Source: Cupriavidus taiwanensis LMG 19424 (lineage in GTDB: Bacteria; Pseudomonadota; Gammaproteobacteria; Burkholderiales; Burkholderiaceae). From it: a stretch of DNA of 64,000 nt. Every line of letters starts with the position of its first letter. The first letter of the stretch is position 1. The DNA is taken from contig NC_010528.1 in assembly GCF_000069785.1 (NCBI RefSeq), positions 558,001 to 622,000 of the forward strand, in the 5' to 3' direction. The notes under the pieces were generated by a model, which was given only the letters and a program-made list of their open reading frames with translations, did not search any database and had not been told where the DNA came from. Shown in pieces: positions 54,375-63,777 of this stretch. A program made the translations under genes and the position numbers.

Positions 54375-54842
54375 GTGGACAAATCGAAGATCCCCGCAGA
54401 CCAGGCCGAGGCCCTCGGTGCCTTGATGGACGACCACCGTGCCGCCAAGAAGCAGTTCAAGGCGTTCAAGGACACCGAGGACCGCGACGAGAAAGAGTCG
54501 ATCGCGCTCGAGGTGTGCCATCAGCTGACGGTGCACGCCACCATCGAGGAAGAAATCTTCTATCCGGCGTTGCGTGGCGTTAGCGAAGAGATCGACGCCA
54601 TGCTGGACGAGGCGCAGGTCGAGCACCAGGTGGCCAAGGACCTGATCGCGGCGATCGAAGAGGATCCGGCGGGCGACATGCTCGAGGCCAACTTCACGGT
54701 GCTGTCGGAATACGTCTCCCACCACATCGAGGAAGAGGAAGGCGAGCTGTTCAAGAATGTGATCAAGGAAAAGGTCGACCTGCGCGACGTGGCCCAGGCT
54801 ATGGCCGCGCGCAAGGAAGAGCTGATGCGCGAGACGGCATGA
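54375..54842 (+). CDS. Hemerythrin-like HHE-domain protein
   Basis: 155 aa from GTG 54375, preceded by AGGAG. Iron-ligand pattern: H21 (MDDHRAAK), H54 (LTVHATIEEEIFYPAL) with E58, H84 (VEHQVAKDLI) and H116/H117 (SHHIEEEEGELF). HHE proteins bind O2, NO or act in stress sensing and iron or peroxide handling. A separate unit, upstream of the ferredoxin. Confidence 0.9.
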   Translation: MDKSKIPADQAEALGALMDDHRAAKKQFKAFKDTEDRDEKESIALEVCHQLTVHATIEEEIFYPALRGVSEEIDAMLDEAQVEHQVAKDLIAAIEEDPAGDMLEANFTVLSEYVSHHIEEEEGELFKNVIKEKVDLRDVAQAMAARKEELMRETA

Positions 54843-54979
54843 CGCGGCGATGCCGGGGCGCGTGCGGCGCCCCGCCGCTTCAGCGGATTTGAAGGACTTG
54901 CACAAGCCGGTGCCTCCCGCGCGCATCGGCCGGGCGTTACGATCCCCCTCTGATTGACTGCCGTGCCGTAACTGCCCCA

Positions 54980-55309
54980 ATGACGTTTGTCGTGACGGAT
55001 GCCTGCATCCAGTGCCGCCACACCGACTGTGTCGAGGTCTGCCCGATGTCGTGTTTCCACGAAGGGCCGAACTTCCTTGCCATCGATCCTGACCAATGCA
55101 TCGACTGCTCGATGTGCGTGCCGCTGTGCCCGGTCGGTGCGATCTATTCCGAGCACGACCTGCCGGAAGACCAGCGCCATTTCCTCGCGCTCAACGCCGA
55201 GCTGTCGCGACGGCCGGACTGGCTGCCGCTGACGCAGGCGAAGGGACCGCTGCCGGACCACGAGCAGTGGGCCGGCCATCCTGACCGCCTGTCGTTGCTG
55301 CGGCGCTAG
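54980..55309 (+). CDS. fdxA: FdxA-type 7Fe ferredoxin
   Basis: 109 aa. N-terminal cysteines C9, C17 and C50 are placed for the [3Fe-4S] cluster and C21, C40, C43 and C46 for the [4Fe-4S] cluster, in the pattern CIQCRHTDCVEVCPMSC and CIDCSMCVPLC. The extended C-terminus (about 45 residues) is normal for this type. Its stop overlaps that of the convergent FdsR gene by 4 bp. The electron partner is not known; the adjacent formate dehydrogenase uses NAD instead. Confidence 0.93.
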   Translation: MTFVVTDACIQCRHTDCVEVCPMSCFHEGPNFLAIDPDQCIDCSMCVPLCPVGAIYSEHDLPEDQRHFLALNAELSRRPDWLPLTQAKGPLPDHEQWAGHPDRLSLLRR

Positions 55310-56406
55310 CGCTGCGGCGTGTCGAGGTAGTCCGGGAAGGCTTCGGACAAGGTCAGCACGGTGCCGGTCAGGGTGCCGTCATAGCCGGGCAGCGCATTGA
55401 CGCGCTGGCGAAAGGCCTCGCTGGTCAGTGCCCCGACCGCGCCGGCCAGCGCCGCGCTGCGCAGCTTGGCGCGCTCGATCGCAAAGAAGTAGCGCTCCTT
55501 GATCACCGGCACGAAGGCCAGCCCGAAGCGCCGCGCCGCGGTCTCCACGCCAAAGCCCACGTCCGCCATGCCGCTGCCGATGTACGCCGCCACCGCGGCG
55601 TGCGTGAATTCCCCGTTGCTGTAGCCCTCGATGCGCGCGCTGTCGATGCCGCGCGCCGCCAGCATCAGATCCAGCAGCAGCCGCGTGCCTGAGCCGACCT
55701 GCCGGTTGACGAAGCGGACTTCGCGCCGGGTCAGGTCCTCGAGTGTGTGGATGCCGAGCGGGTTGCCCGGCCGCACGAACAGCCCCTGGCTGCGCACCGC
55801 CAGGTGCACCAGGCAGTGCGTCTCGGGCTTGAGCCAGGTGGTGAAGTGGCGCCACATGCCGTGCTCGAACTCGCCCACCGGCACGTGGAAGCCGGCGATG
55901 TCGCACGCGCCTTCGGCCAGCGCCGCCACCGCCTCGACGCTGCCGCAGTATTTCAGGTCGTGTCGCACCTGCTGCTCGTCGAGGAAGTCGCGCAGCGCCG
56001 CCACCGCGAAGCCGTGGCTGGCATGCAGCCGCGCCGTCGCCTCCGGCTGCGCCATCAGCTTTTTCAGCTCGATCTCGAGTTCGGACGCCAGGCTGTCCAG
56101 CGTCGGCGACAGCCGGGCGCCAATCCGCTTGCTGGCCCACACCAACTGCTGCGCCAGGGGCGTCAGGGCGCTGCCGCGCCCGCGCGTCTTGTCGATCAGC
56201 GGACCGCCGAACAGCGCCTCGGCATCGCGCAGGATGCCCCAGGCATAGCGGTACGACAGCGACACCGCCTGGGCGGACTGGCTGATGCTGCCCGAGTCGC
56301 CGATATGGCCGAGCAGGGCGACCAGCCTGGACACGTCCAGGGGTTCGCCGCCCGGCCGGGCGTCGTCCCGGATTTGCAGATGGGGGTGGATCGAGATGCG
56401 GATCAT
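55306..56406 (-). CDS. fdsR: FdsR-like transcriptional regulator of formate dehydrogenase
   Basis: 366 aa from ATG 56406. The N-terminal ModE/LysR-like helix-turn-helix (GSISQSAQAVSLSYRYAWGI) is followed by a LysR-like linker and a periplasmic-binding-type substrate domain (PF12727 type), fitting molybdate- or formate-linked regulators. The position divergent from fdsG matches FdsR of C. necator, described as regulating fds. An alternative start at 56508 would add 34 residues through the promoter repeats and is rejected. Confidence 0.88.
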   Translation of the reverse strand: MIRISIHPHLQIRDDARPGGEPLDVSRLVALLGHIGDSGSISQSAQAVSLSYRYAWGILRDAEALFGGPLIDKTRGRGSALTPLAQQLVWASKRIGARLSPTLDSLASELEIELKKLMAQPEATARLHASHGFAVAALRDFLDEQQVRHDLKYCGSVEAVAALAEGACDIAGFHVPVGEFEHGMWRHFTTWLKPETHCLVHLAVRSQGLFVRPGNPLGIHTLEDLTRREVRFVNRQVGSGTRLLLDLMLAARGIDSARIEGYSNGEFTHAAVAAYIGSGMADVGFGVETAARRFGLAFVPVIKERYFFAIERAKLRSAALAGAVGALTSEAFRQRVNALPGYDGTLTGTVLTLSEAFPDYLDTPQR

Positions 56407-56412
56407 ATGTAG

Positions 56413-56512
56413 AAAATAGCTTATTGAAGGGCCGCTGTCACTCTCATATAGTCCGCCTAACGGGCGAAACGGCGATCCGATAGCCCGGAAATAGGAAAAA
56501 AATAGCATATAA
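56413..56512. promoter_or_regulatory. Direct repeats in the fdsR/fdsG promoter
   Basis: AAAATAGC followed by an AT-rich tail occurs at 56413-56420 (AAAATAGCTTATTGAAG) and 56498-56505 (AAAATAGCATATAAGCG), 85 bp (about 8 helical turns) apart. CATATA occurs at 56445-56450 and 56506-56511. Candidate FdsR sites in the 161-bp divergent promoter. Confidence 0.5.
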
Positions 56513-56567
56513 GCGGGATCCGGCCAGGCCTTGCCGCCGGTCCTGGCGAGCCCTCACAGGAGACGCC

Positions 56568-57113
56568 ATGCCAGACATCGCCCCCAACGCACCACGTGCT
56601 CCCGATGCCGCGGCATCCCCCGATCCCGCGCGCATTGCCGCCATCGTCGCGGCACGCCAGCACATGCCGGGCGCCTTGCTGCCGATCCTGCACGAGATCC
56701 AGGACACCCAGGGCTTTATTCCCGACACCGCCGTGCCCGTGATCGCGCGCGCGCTGAACCTGTCGCGCGCCGAAGTGCATGGCGTGATCACCTTCTACCA
56801 TCACTTCCGCCAGCAGCCCGCCGGCCGGCACGTGGTGCAGGTATGCCGCGCCGAGGCATGCCAGGCCGTGGGCGCCGGGGCGCTCGCCGAGCATGCGCAG
56901 CGCGCGCTGGGCTGTGGCTTCCATGAAACCAGCGCGGACGGGCAAGTGACGCTCGAGCCGGTCTATTGCCTGGGGCAGTGCGCCTGCGGCCCGGCGGTGA
57001 TGGTGGGCGAGCAGTTGCACGGCTATGTCGATGCCGCGCGCTTCGACGCGTTGGTGCGCACGCTGCGCGCGCGGTCCACGGCGGCACCGGCAGAGGCGGA
57101 GGTCCAGGCATGA
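56568..57113 (+). CDS. fdsG: NAD-dependent formate dehydrogenase gamma subunit
   Basis: 181 aa, NuoE-like [2Fe-2S] subunit. Thioredoxin-like fold with ligand cysteines in QVCRAEACQAV and YCLGQCACGPAVMV. Carries electrons within the soluble FdsABGD complex. Its stop overlaps the fdsB start (ATGA). Confidence 0.95.
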   Translation: MPDIAPNAPRAPDAAASPDPARIAAIVAARQHMPGALLPILHEIQDTQGFIPDTAVPVIARALNLSRAEVHGVITFYHHFRQQPAGRHVVQVCRAEACQAVGAGALAEHAQRALGCGFHETSADGQVTLEPVYCLGQCACGPAVMVGEQLHGYVDAARFDALVRTLRARSTAAPAEAEVQA

Positions 57114-58672
57114 GCGCGACCACCACTGTCTTTGTGCCGCGGGACTCCACCGCGCTGGCGCTGGGCGCGGATGAAGTCGCGCGAGCCATCGCGCGCGAGG
57201 CCGCCGCGCGCGGCGAGGCGGTGCGCATCGTGCGCAACGGTTCGCGCGGCATGTTCTGGCTGGAGCCGCTGGTCGAGGTGCAGACCGCCGCCGGACGCGT
57301 GGCCTATGGCCCGGTCAGCGCGGCCGACGTGCCGGGGCTTTTCGACGGCGGGCTGCTGCAGGGCGGCGCGCACGCGCTGGCGCATGGCCTAACCGAAGAG
57401 ATCCCGTTCCTGAAGCGTCAGGAGCGCCTGACCTTCGCCCGCGTCGGCATCACCGATCCGCTGTCGCTGGACGACTACCGCGCGCACGAAGGCTACGCCG
57501 GCCTGGAGCGCGCGCTCGCCATGCAGCCCGCCGAGATCGTGCAGGAAGTCACCGACTCCGGCCTGCGCGGCCGCGGCGGCGCGGCGTTCCCGACCGGCAT
57601 CAAGTGGAAGACGGTGCTGGGCGCGCAAGCCGCGGTCAAGTACATCGTCTGCAATGCCGACGAAGGCGATTCGGGCACGTTCTCCGACCGCATGGTGATG
57701 GAGGACGACCCGTTCATGCTGATCGAGGGCATGACCATCGCCGGCCTCGCGGTCGGTGCGGAGCAGGGCTATATCTACTGCCGCTCCGAATATCCGCACG
57801 CGATCGCGGTGCTGGAGAGCGCAATCGGCATCGCCAACGCCGCCGGCTGGCTCGGTGACGACATTCGCGGCAGCGGCAAGCGCTTCCACCTCGAAGTGCG
57901 CAAGGGCGCCGGTGCCTACGTCTGCGGCGAGGAAACCGCGCTGCTGGAAAGCCTGGAAGGCCGCCGCGGCGTGGTGCGGGCCAAGCCGCCGCTGCCGGCG
58001 CTGAAGGGACTGTTCGGCCAGCCCACGGTGATCAACAACGTGATCTCGCTGGCCACGGTGCCAGTGATCCTGGCGCGCGGCGCGCAGTGCTATCGCGACT
58101 ACGGCATGGGCCGCTCGCGCGGCACGCTGCCGTTCCAGCTGGCCGGCAACATCCGCCACGGCGGGCTGGTGGAGAAGGCGTTCGGCGTCACGCTGCGCGA
58201 GCTGCTGGTCGATTACGGCGGCGGCACGCGCAGCGGCCGCGCGATCCGTGCGGTGCAGGTGGGCGGGCCGCTGGGCGCCTACCTGCCCGAGTCGCGCTTC
58301 GACGTGCCGCTGGACTATGAAGCCTATGCCGCGTTCGGCGGCGTGGTCGGCCACGGCGGCATCGTGGTGTTCGACGAGACTGTCGACATGGCGAAGCAGG
58401 CGCGCTACGCGATGGAGTTCTGCGCGATCGAATCGTGCGGCAAATGCACGCCGTGCCGGATCGGCTCGACCCGCGGCGTCGAAGTGATGGACCGCATCAT
58501 CGCCGGCGAGCAGCCGGTGCGGCATGTGCAACTGGTGCGCGACCTGTGCGACACCATGCTCAACGGCTCGCTGTGCGCAATGGGCGGCATGACGCCGTAC
58601 CCGGTGCTGTCCGCGCTGAATGAATTCCCCGAGGACTTCGGCCTCGCATCCAATCCGGCCAGGGCCGCCTGA
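57110..58672 (+). CDS. fdsB: NAD-dependent formate dehydrogenase beta (diaphorase) subunit
   Basis: 520 aa, NuoF-like. The NADH/FMN-binding part shows GLRGRGGAAFPTGIKW and CNADEGDSGTFSDRMVM, and the [4Fe-4S] site is IESCGKCTPCRIGS. The first 120 or so residues are a NuoE-like/thioredoxin-type extension found in Fds and bidirectional hydrogenase homologues. Site of NAD reduction. Confidence 0.96.
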   Translation: MSATTTVFVPRDSTALALGADEVARAIAREAAARGEAVRIVRNGSRGMFWLEPLVEVQTAAGRVAYGPVSAADVPGLFDGGLLQGGAHALAHGLTEEIPFLKRQERLTFARVGITDPLSLDDYRAHEGYAGLERALAMQPAEIVQEVTDSGLRGRGGAAFPTGIKWKTVLGAQAAVKYIVCNADEGDSGTFSDRMVMEDDPFMLIEGMTIAGLAVGAEQGYIYCRSEYPHAIAVLESAIGIANAAGWLGDDIRGSGKRFHLEVRKGAGAYVCGEETALLESLEGRRGVVRAKPPLPALKGLFGQPTVINNVISLATVPVILARGAQCYRDYGMGRSRGTLPFQLAGNIRHGGLVEKAFGVTLRELLVDYGGGTRSGRAIRAVQVGGPLGAYLPESRFDVPLDYEAYAAFGGVVGHGGIVVFDETVDMAKQARYAMEFCAIESCGKCTPCRIGSTRGVEVMDRIIAGEQPVRHVQLVRDLCDTMLNGSLCAMGGMTPYPVLSALNEFPEDFGLASNPARAA

Positions 58673-58707
58673 GCCAGGTCCAGCAGAGACACGGGAGACA
58701 AACCGCC

Positions 58708-61587
58708 ATGAACGCCCGCAACGAGATCGATTTCGGCACCCCCGCCAGCCCTTCGACCGACATGGTCACCCTGGAGGTCGACGGCGTCAGCGTCACCGTG
58801 CCTGCCGGCACCTCGGTGATGCGCGCCGCGATGGAAGCGCAGATCGCCGTCCCCAAGCTGTGCGCCACCGACAGCCTGGAAGCCTTTGGCTCGTGCCGGC
58901 TGTGCCTGGTCGAAATCGAGGGGCGCCGCGGCTATCCGGCCTCGTGCACGACGCCGGTGGAAGCCGGCATGAAGGTGAAGACCCAGAGCGACAAGCTTGC
59001 CGACCTGCGCCGCGGCGTGATGGAGCTGTATATCTCCGACCATCCGCTCGATTGCCTGACCTGCCCCACCAACGGCAACTGCGAGCTGCAGGACATGGCC
59101 GGCGTGGTGGGTTTGCGTGAGGTGCGCTACAACGACGGCGGCCCCGACGCGAAACCGATCGCGACGCACACGCAGATGAAGAAGGACGAGTCCAATCCCT
59201 ACTTCACCTACGACCCGTCCAAGTGCATCGTCTGCAACCGCTGCGTGCGCGCCTGCGAGGAAACGCAGGGCACCTTCGCGCTGACCATCAGCGGCCGGGG
59301 ATTCGATTCCCGCGTCTCGCCCGGCACCAGCCAGCCGTTCATGGAGTCGGATTGCGTCTCGTGCGGCGCCTGCGTGCAGGCCTGCCCGACCGCGACGCTG
59401 ACCGAGACCTCGATCATCAAGCTGGGCCAGCCCTCGCACAGCACCGTGACCACCTGCGCCTATTGCGGCGTGGGCTGCTCGTTCAAGGCCGAGATGAAGG
59501 GCAACGAAGTGGTGCGCATGGTGCCGTACAAGGACGGCAAGGCCAACGAGGGCCACGCCTGCGTCAAGGGCCGCTTCGCCTGGGGCTACGCCACGCACAA
59601 GGACCGCATTCTCAAGCCGATGATCCGGGCGAAGATCACCGATCCGTGGCGCGAGGTATCGTGGGAAGAGGCCATCGACTATGCCGCGTCCGAGTTCAAG
59701 CGCATCCAGGCCACGCACGGCAAGGACTCCATCGGCGGCATCGTGTCATCGCGCTGCACCAACGAAGAGGGCTACCTGGTGCAGAAGCTGGTGCGCGCCG
59801 CATTCGGTAACAACAACGTCGATACCTGCGCGCGCGTGTGCCATTCGCCGACCGGCTACGGCCTCAAGCAGACGCTGGGCGAATCGGCGGGCACGCAGAC
59901 CTTCAAGTCGGTCGAGAAGGCCGACGTGATCATGGTGATCGGCGCCAACCCGACCGATGGCCACCCGGTGTTCGCCTCGCGCATGAAGAAGCGACTGCGC
60001 GCCGGCGCGAAGCTGATCGTGGTCGATCCGCGCCGCATCGACCTGGTCGATTCGCCGCATATCCGCGCGGACTTCCACCTGCAGCTGCGCCCCGGCACCA
60101 ACGTCGCGCTGGTGACGTCGCTCGCGCATGTGATCGTCACCGAAGGGCTGCTCAACGAAGCCTTCATTGCCGAGCGCTGCGAGAACCGCGCGTTCCAGCA
60201 GTGGCGCGACTTTGTCGCGCTGCCGGAGAACTCGCCCGAGGCGATGGAGAGCGTCACCGGCATCCCCGCCGGACAGCTGCGCGGCGCGGCGCGCCTCTAC
60301 GCGACCGGCGGCAACGCCGCAATCTACTACGGCCTGGGCGTGACCGAGCACGCGCAAGGCTCGACCACCGTGATGGGCATCGCCAACCTTGCCATGGCCA
60401 CCGGCAATATCGGCCGCGAGGGCGTCGGCGTGAACCCGCTGCGCGGGCAGAACAACGTGCAGGGCTCGTGCGATATCGGCTCGTTCCCGCATGAGCTGCC
60501 GGGCTATCGCCACGTGTCGGACACGACCGTGCGCGGCCTGTTCGAATCGGCATGGAATGTCGAGATCAGCCCCGAGCCGGGCCTGCGCATCCCCAACATG
60601 TTCGAGGCCGCGCTGGCGGGCAGCTTCAAGGGCCTGTACTGCCAGGGCGAGGACATCGTGCAGTCGGACCCGAACACGCAGCACGTGTCCGAGGCGCTGT
60701 CGTCGATGGAATGCATCGTGGTGCAGGACATCTTCCTGAACGAGACCGCCAAATATGCCCATGTGTTCCTGCCGGGCTCGTCGTTCCTGGAAAAGGACGG
60801 CACCTTCACCAACGCCGAGCGCCGCATCTCGCGCGTGCGCAAGGTGATGCCGCCCAAGGCGCGCTATGCCGACTGGGAGGCCACCATGCTGCTGGCCAAT
60901 GCGCTCGGGTACCCGATGGACTACCGGCATCCGTCCGAAATCATGGACGAGATCGCGCGGCTGACGCCGACCTTCGCCGGTGTCAGCTACCAGCGCCTGG
61001 ATGAACTCGGCAGCATCCAGTGGCCATGCAATGCTGACGCGCCGGAAGGCACGCCGACCATGCATATCGATGCCTTCGTGCGCGGCAAGGGCAAGTTCAT
61101 CATCACCAGGTACGTGCCCACCAGCGAGAAGGTCACGCGTGCCTTCCCGCTGATCCTGACCACCGGGCGCATCCTGTCCCAGTACAACGTCGGCGCGCAG
61201 ACGCGGCGCACCGACAACGTCCACTGGCATGCCGAGGACCGGCTCGAGATCCACCCGCACGATGCCGAAGAGCGCGGCATCAAGGACGGCGACTGGGTCG
61301 GGGTGCAGAGCCGGGCCGGCGACACTGTGCTGCGCGCCATCGTCAGCGAGCGCATGCAGCCGGGCGTGGTCTACACCACGTTCCACTTCCCCGAGTCGGG
61401 CGCCAACGTGATCACCACGGACAACTCGGACTGGGCTACCAACTGCCCCGAGTACAAGGTGACCGCGGTGCAGGTGCTGCCGGTGGCGCAGCCGTCGGCG
61501 TGGCAGCGGCAGTACCAGGACTTCAACGCCACGCAGCTGCGGCTGCTGGAGGCGGCCAGCGCCGATCCGGCGCAGGCCGCGGGCTGA
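58708..61587 (+). CDS. fdsA: NAD-dependent formate dehydrogenase alpha (catalytic, Mo-bis-MGD) subunit
   Basis: 959 aa. Oxidises formate to CO2. The N-terminal [2Fe-2S] ferredoxin domain (about residues 18-100), a His/Cys cluster region and 4Fe-4S motifs (CIVCNRCVRACEETQ, CVSCGACVQACPTA) come first. The Mo part begins TTCAYCGVGCSFKAEM. The Mo-ligand cysteine is C378 in CARVCHSPTGYG, as in the C. necator enzyme, and the neighbouring active-site His379 follows. 35 bp after fdsB. Confidence 0.97.
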   Translation: MNARNEIDFGTPASPSTDMVTLEVDGVSVTVPAGTSVMRAAMEAQIAVPKLCATDSLEAFGSCRLCLVEIEGRRGYPASCTTPVEAGMKVKTQSDKLADLRRGVMELYISDHPLDCLTCPTNGNCELQDMAGVVGLREVRYNDGGPDAKPIATHTQMKKDESNPYFTYDPSKCIVCNRCVRACEETQGTFALTISGRGFDSRVSPGTSQPFMESDCVSCGACVQACPTATLTETSIIKLGQPSHSTVTTCAYCGVGCSFKAEMKGNEVVRMVPYKDGKANEGHACVKGRFAWGYATHKDRILKPMIRAKITDPWREVSWEEAIDYAASEFKRIQATHGKDSIGGIVSSRCTNEEGYLVQKLVRAAFGNNNVDTCARVCHSPTGYGLKQTLGESAGTQTFKSVEKADVIMVIGANPTDGHPVFASRMKKRLRAGAKLIVVDPRRIDLVDSPHIRADFHLQLRPGTNVALVTSLAHVIVTEGLLNEAFIAERCENRAFQQWRDFVALPENSPEAMESVTGIPAGQLRGAARLYATGGNAAIYYGLGVTEHAQGSTTVMGIANLAMATGNIGREGVGVNPLRGQNNVQGSCDIGSFPHELPGYRHVSDTTVRGLFESAWNVEISPEPGLRIPNMFEAALAGSFKGLYCQGEDIVQSDPNTQHVSEALSSMECIVVQDIFLNETAKYAHVFLPGSSFLEKDGTFTNAERRISRVRKVMPPKARYADWEATMLLANALGYPMDYRHPSEIMDEIARLTPTFAGVSYQRLDELGSIQWPCNADAPEGTPTMHIDAFVRGKGKFIITRYVPTSEKVTRAFPLILTTGRILSQYNVGAQTRRTDNVHWHAEDRLEIHPHDAEERGIKDGDWVGVQSRAGDTVLRAIVSERMQPGVVYTTFHFPESGANVITTDNSDWATNCPEYKVTAVQVLPVAQPSAWQRQYQDFNATQLRLLEAASADPAQAAG

Positions 61588-61602
61588 GGGGAGGACCATG
61601 CG

Positions 61603-62478
61603 ATGATGCGCTGCATGCAGTCGCCGGAACGCCATCCGGCCGCGGCGGAAGCCGCCGCGACCCCTACGCATAGCACCTTTGCGGTCAACCGCTGGCGCGG
61701 CGCGGAGCTGATGCTCGGGCCCGACGAGGTCGCCGAGGAAGTCCCGGTGGCGCTGGAGTACAACGGCATCTCGCACGCGGTGATGCTGGCGACGCCGGCC
61801 GACCTGGAAGACTTCGCGCTGGGCTTCAGCCTGAGCGAGGGCATCGTCGACAGCGCGCGCGAGGTCTACGACATCGAGATCGACACGCGCGCGCATGGCA
61901 TCGCCGTGCAGCTGGACATCGCCTCGGCCGCCTTCATGCGGCTCAAGGACCGGCGCCGCTCGCTGGCTGGCCGGACCGGCTGCGGGCTATGCGGTACGGA
62001 ATCGCTGGAACAGGTGATACGGACTCCTGCGCCGGTGCGGAGCACGGCGAGCTTCCATACCGATGTGGTCCAGGCCGCCTTCGTGCAGCTGCAGCTGCGC
62101 CAGGCCTTGCAGCGACACACCGGCGCAACCCACGCCGCCGCCTGGCTGCGCGCGGATGGCCATGTCTCGATGGTGCGCGAGGACGTGGGCCGCCACAACG
62201 CGCTGGACAAGCTGGCCGGTGCGCTTGCCCGCAGCGGCGAAGACATCGCCGGCGGCGCGGTGCTGGTCACCAGCCGCGCCAGCTATGAGATGGTCCTGAA
62301 GGCCGCCGCCATCGGCGCCGGCGTGCTGGCGGCGGTGTCCGCCCCCACCGCGCTGGCGGTGCGCCTGGCCGAACAGGCCGGCATCACCCTGGCCGGCTTC
62401 GTGCGCCCCGGCGCGCACGTGGTCTACGCCCACCCCCAACGACTGCAGCACGGCAGCACCCACGAGACCCCGGCATGA
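61603..62478 (+). CDS. fdsC: FdhD-family sulfurtransferase (FdsC) for formate dehydrogenase maturation
   Basis: 291 aa. FdhD/NarQ fold; the reactive pair C127-C130 is in GRTGCGLCGTESLEQV. It sulfurates or delivers the molybdenum cofactor to FdsA. The start could be either ATG 61603 or 61606 because two ATGs follow the GGGGAGGA ribosome site. Its stop overlaps the fdsD start by 4 bp. Confidence 0.93.
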   Translation: MMRCMQSPERHPAAAEAAATPTHSTFAVNRWRGAELMLGPDEVAEEVPVALEYNGISHAVMLATPADLEDFALGFSLSEGIVDSAREVYDIEIDTRAHGIAVQLDIASAAFMRLKDRRRSLAGRTGCGLCGTESLEQVIRTPAPVRSTASFHTDVVQAAFVQLQLRQALQRHTGATHAAAWLRADGHVSMVREDVGRHNALDKLAGALARSGEDIAGGAVLVTSRASYEMVLKAAAIGAGVLAAVSAPTALAVRLAEQAGITLAGFVRPGAHVVYAHPQRLQHGSTHETPA

Positions 62479-62699
62479 AGATCGACAACCTCATCACCAT
62501 GGCCAACCAGATCGGCAGCTTCTTCGAAGCCATGCCCGATCGCGAGGAAGCCGTTTCGGATATCGCCGGGCATATCAAGCGCTTCTGGGAACCGCGCATG
62601 CGCCGGGCCTTGCTGGGGCATGTCGACGCCGAGGCCGGCAGCGGGCTGCTGGAGATCGTGCAGGAGGCGCTGGGCAGGCATCGGGCCATGCTGGAGTAG
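62475..62699 (+). CDS. fdsD: NAD-dependent formate dehydrogenase delta subunit
   Basis: 74 aa starting MKIDNLITMANQIGSFFEAM, the conserved beginning of FdsD-like proteins, with IAGHIKRFWEPRMRRAL further on. Needed for active FdsABGD assembly in C. necator. Last gene of fdsGBACD; the convergent tssA ends 16 bp downstream. Confidence 0.94.
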   Translation: MKIDNLITMANQIGSFFEAMPDREEAVSDIAGHIKRFWEPRMRRALLGHVDAEAGSGLLEIVQEALGRHRAMLE

Positions 62700-62715
62700 C
62701 GGGCGCCGGTCCTCG

Positions 62716-63777
62716 CTATATGTCCTGCGACCAGCGCGCCACCAGCTCGGCGGGAATCGCCTGGAACACCTCATCGAAGCGCTTGCCGGCCAGCCGTTCG
62801 GCCTGCCTGAGCAGCAGTGACACCGGACTGCTGGGCTCGTGGCGCTCGAACCAGTCACGCGCGCCGCGGATGCCGGCCAGCGCGGCATCGCGATCTTCCG
62901 GCTTGTCCGGGTGCACGGCGGCTGCGCTGGCACAAGGACTGCCGGCCGCACCCTTATCGGAAGGGCAATCGGCAGACACGCAGGCTCGTGCCGCCGCTGC
63001 TGCCGCAGCGGCAGGCGGTGCCGGCGCGGTCGCGACCGAGGTGGTCAGCATGCCAAGCAGCTTTAGCAACGGGCTCAAGTCAGGACCGTTCTCCCGCAGA
63101 TTGGCTTTGGCCCAGCGGTCGATAGCCGCTGCATGACCAGCGGCCTGATCCAGGGCCGCGAGGGCAGGGCTGTTCTGCTGGCGCAGCGCCTGCAGCTGCA
63201 GCCGTACCGATTCCGGTGCCAGGGCGTCGGCGGGCCGCGGCATGCCGAGCGAGCGCTCGACATCCCGGATCTGCAGCCGAAGCGCCGCGTTGCCGGTGAT
63301 GACGAGTTCGCGAATGTCCCGCATCAGCCCTTCCGGATCCGTCAGCGCTGCCAGCGCATTGGCGCGCATCGCGGGATCGGCCTCGCCATCGACGAGCAAC
63401 TGCGGATGGATTTCATCCGGCCATTTCGCCAGCATGCACGCCAGGGTCGCGAGTCCGTCGCGCAGGCCGCTTGCCATGCCCGGCCGGGTACGGCAGCGCA
63501 GCCACAGCACCAGGATGCGGATGTCGCGCGTGCGCAGCAGCAGGCGCCGGCAGTCGCGTTCCAGATCCGCCCAGTTGACGGCTTCGGGCTCGCTGACGAA
63601 GTTGCCGTACTGCGCCTCCGCCTTTGGCGCCGCCCTGGCCATCAGCAGGACGAACTCGGGGTCGTATTCCAGGTCGTCACCGCATGGCTTCTCGCGTGCG
63701 ACCGGCTCCAGTAGTTCGGGGAAGGCCAGGTCGGGGCCTGGCATCGAGGCGGGCTTGGCTCTGGTGTTTCTGGTCAT
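62716..63777 (-). CDS. tssA: Type VI secretion system protein TssA (ImpA family)
   Basis: 353 aa. The N-terminal ImpA_N domain (PGPDLAFPELLEPVAREKPC, then GDDLEYDPEF) is followed by YGNFVSEPEAVNWADLERDC, which is typical of TssA. The C-terminus contains an Ala/Pro-rich linker (about residues 255-285) and a helical part with SPVSLLLRQAERLAGKRFDE. TssA caps the T6SS baseplate during sheath assembly. Its start overlaps the tssG stop (ATGA). Confidence 0.9.
   Translation of the reverse strand: MTRNTRAKPASMPGPDLAFPELLEPVAREKPCGDDLEYDPEFVLLMARAAPKAEAQYGNFVSEPEAVNWADLERDCRRLLLRTRDIRILVLWLRCRTRPGMASGLRDGLATLACMLAKWPDEIHPQLLVDGEADPAMRANALAALTDPEGLMRDIRELVITGNAALRLQIRDVERSLGMPRPADALAPESVRLQLQALRQQNSPALAALDQAAGHAAAIDRWAKANLRENGPDLSPLLKLLGMLTTSVATAPAPPAAAAAAAARACVSADCPSDKGAAGSPCASAAAVHPDKPEDRDAALAGIRGARDWFERHEPSSPVSLLLRQAERLAGKRFDEVFQAIPAELVARWSQDI

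Noticed and set aside
59746..61896. 716-residue open frame on the minus strand opposite fdsA
   Set aside because: Antisense shadow of the fully conserved fdsA gene, with the low-complexity composition of such frames.
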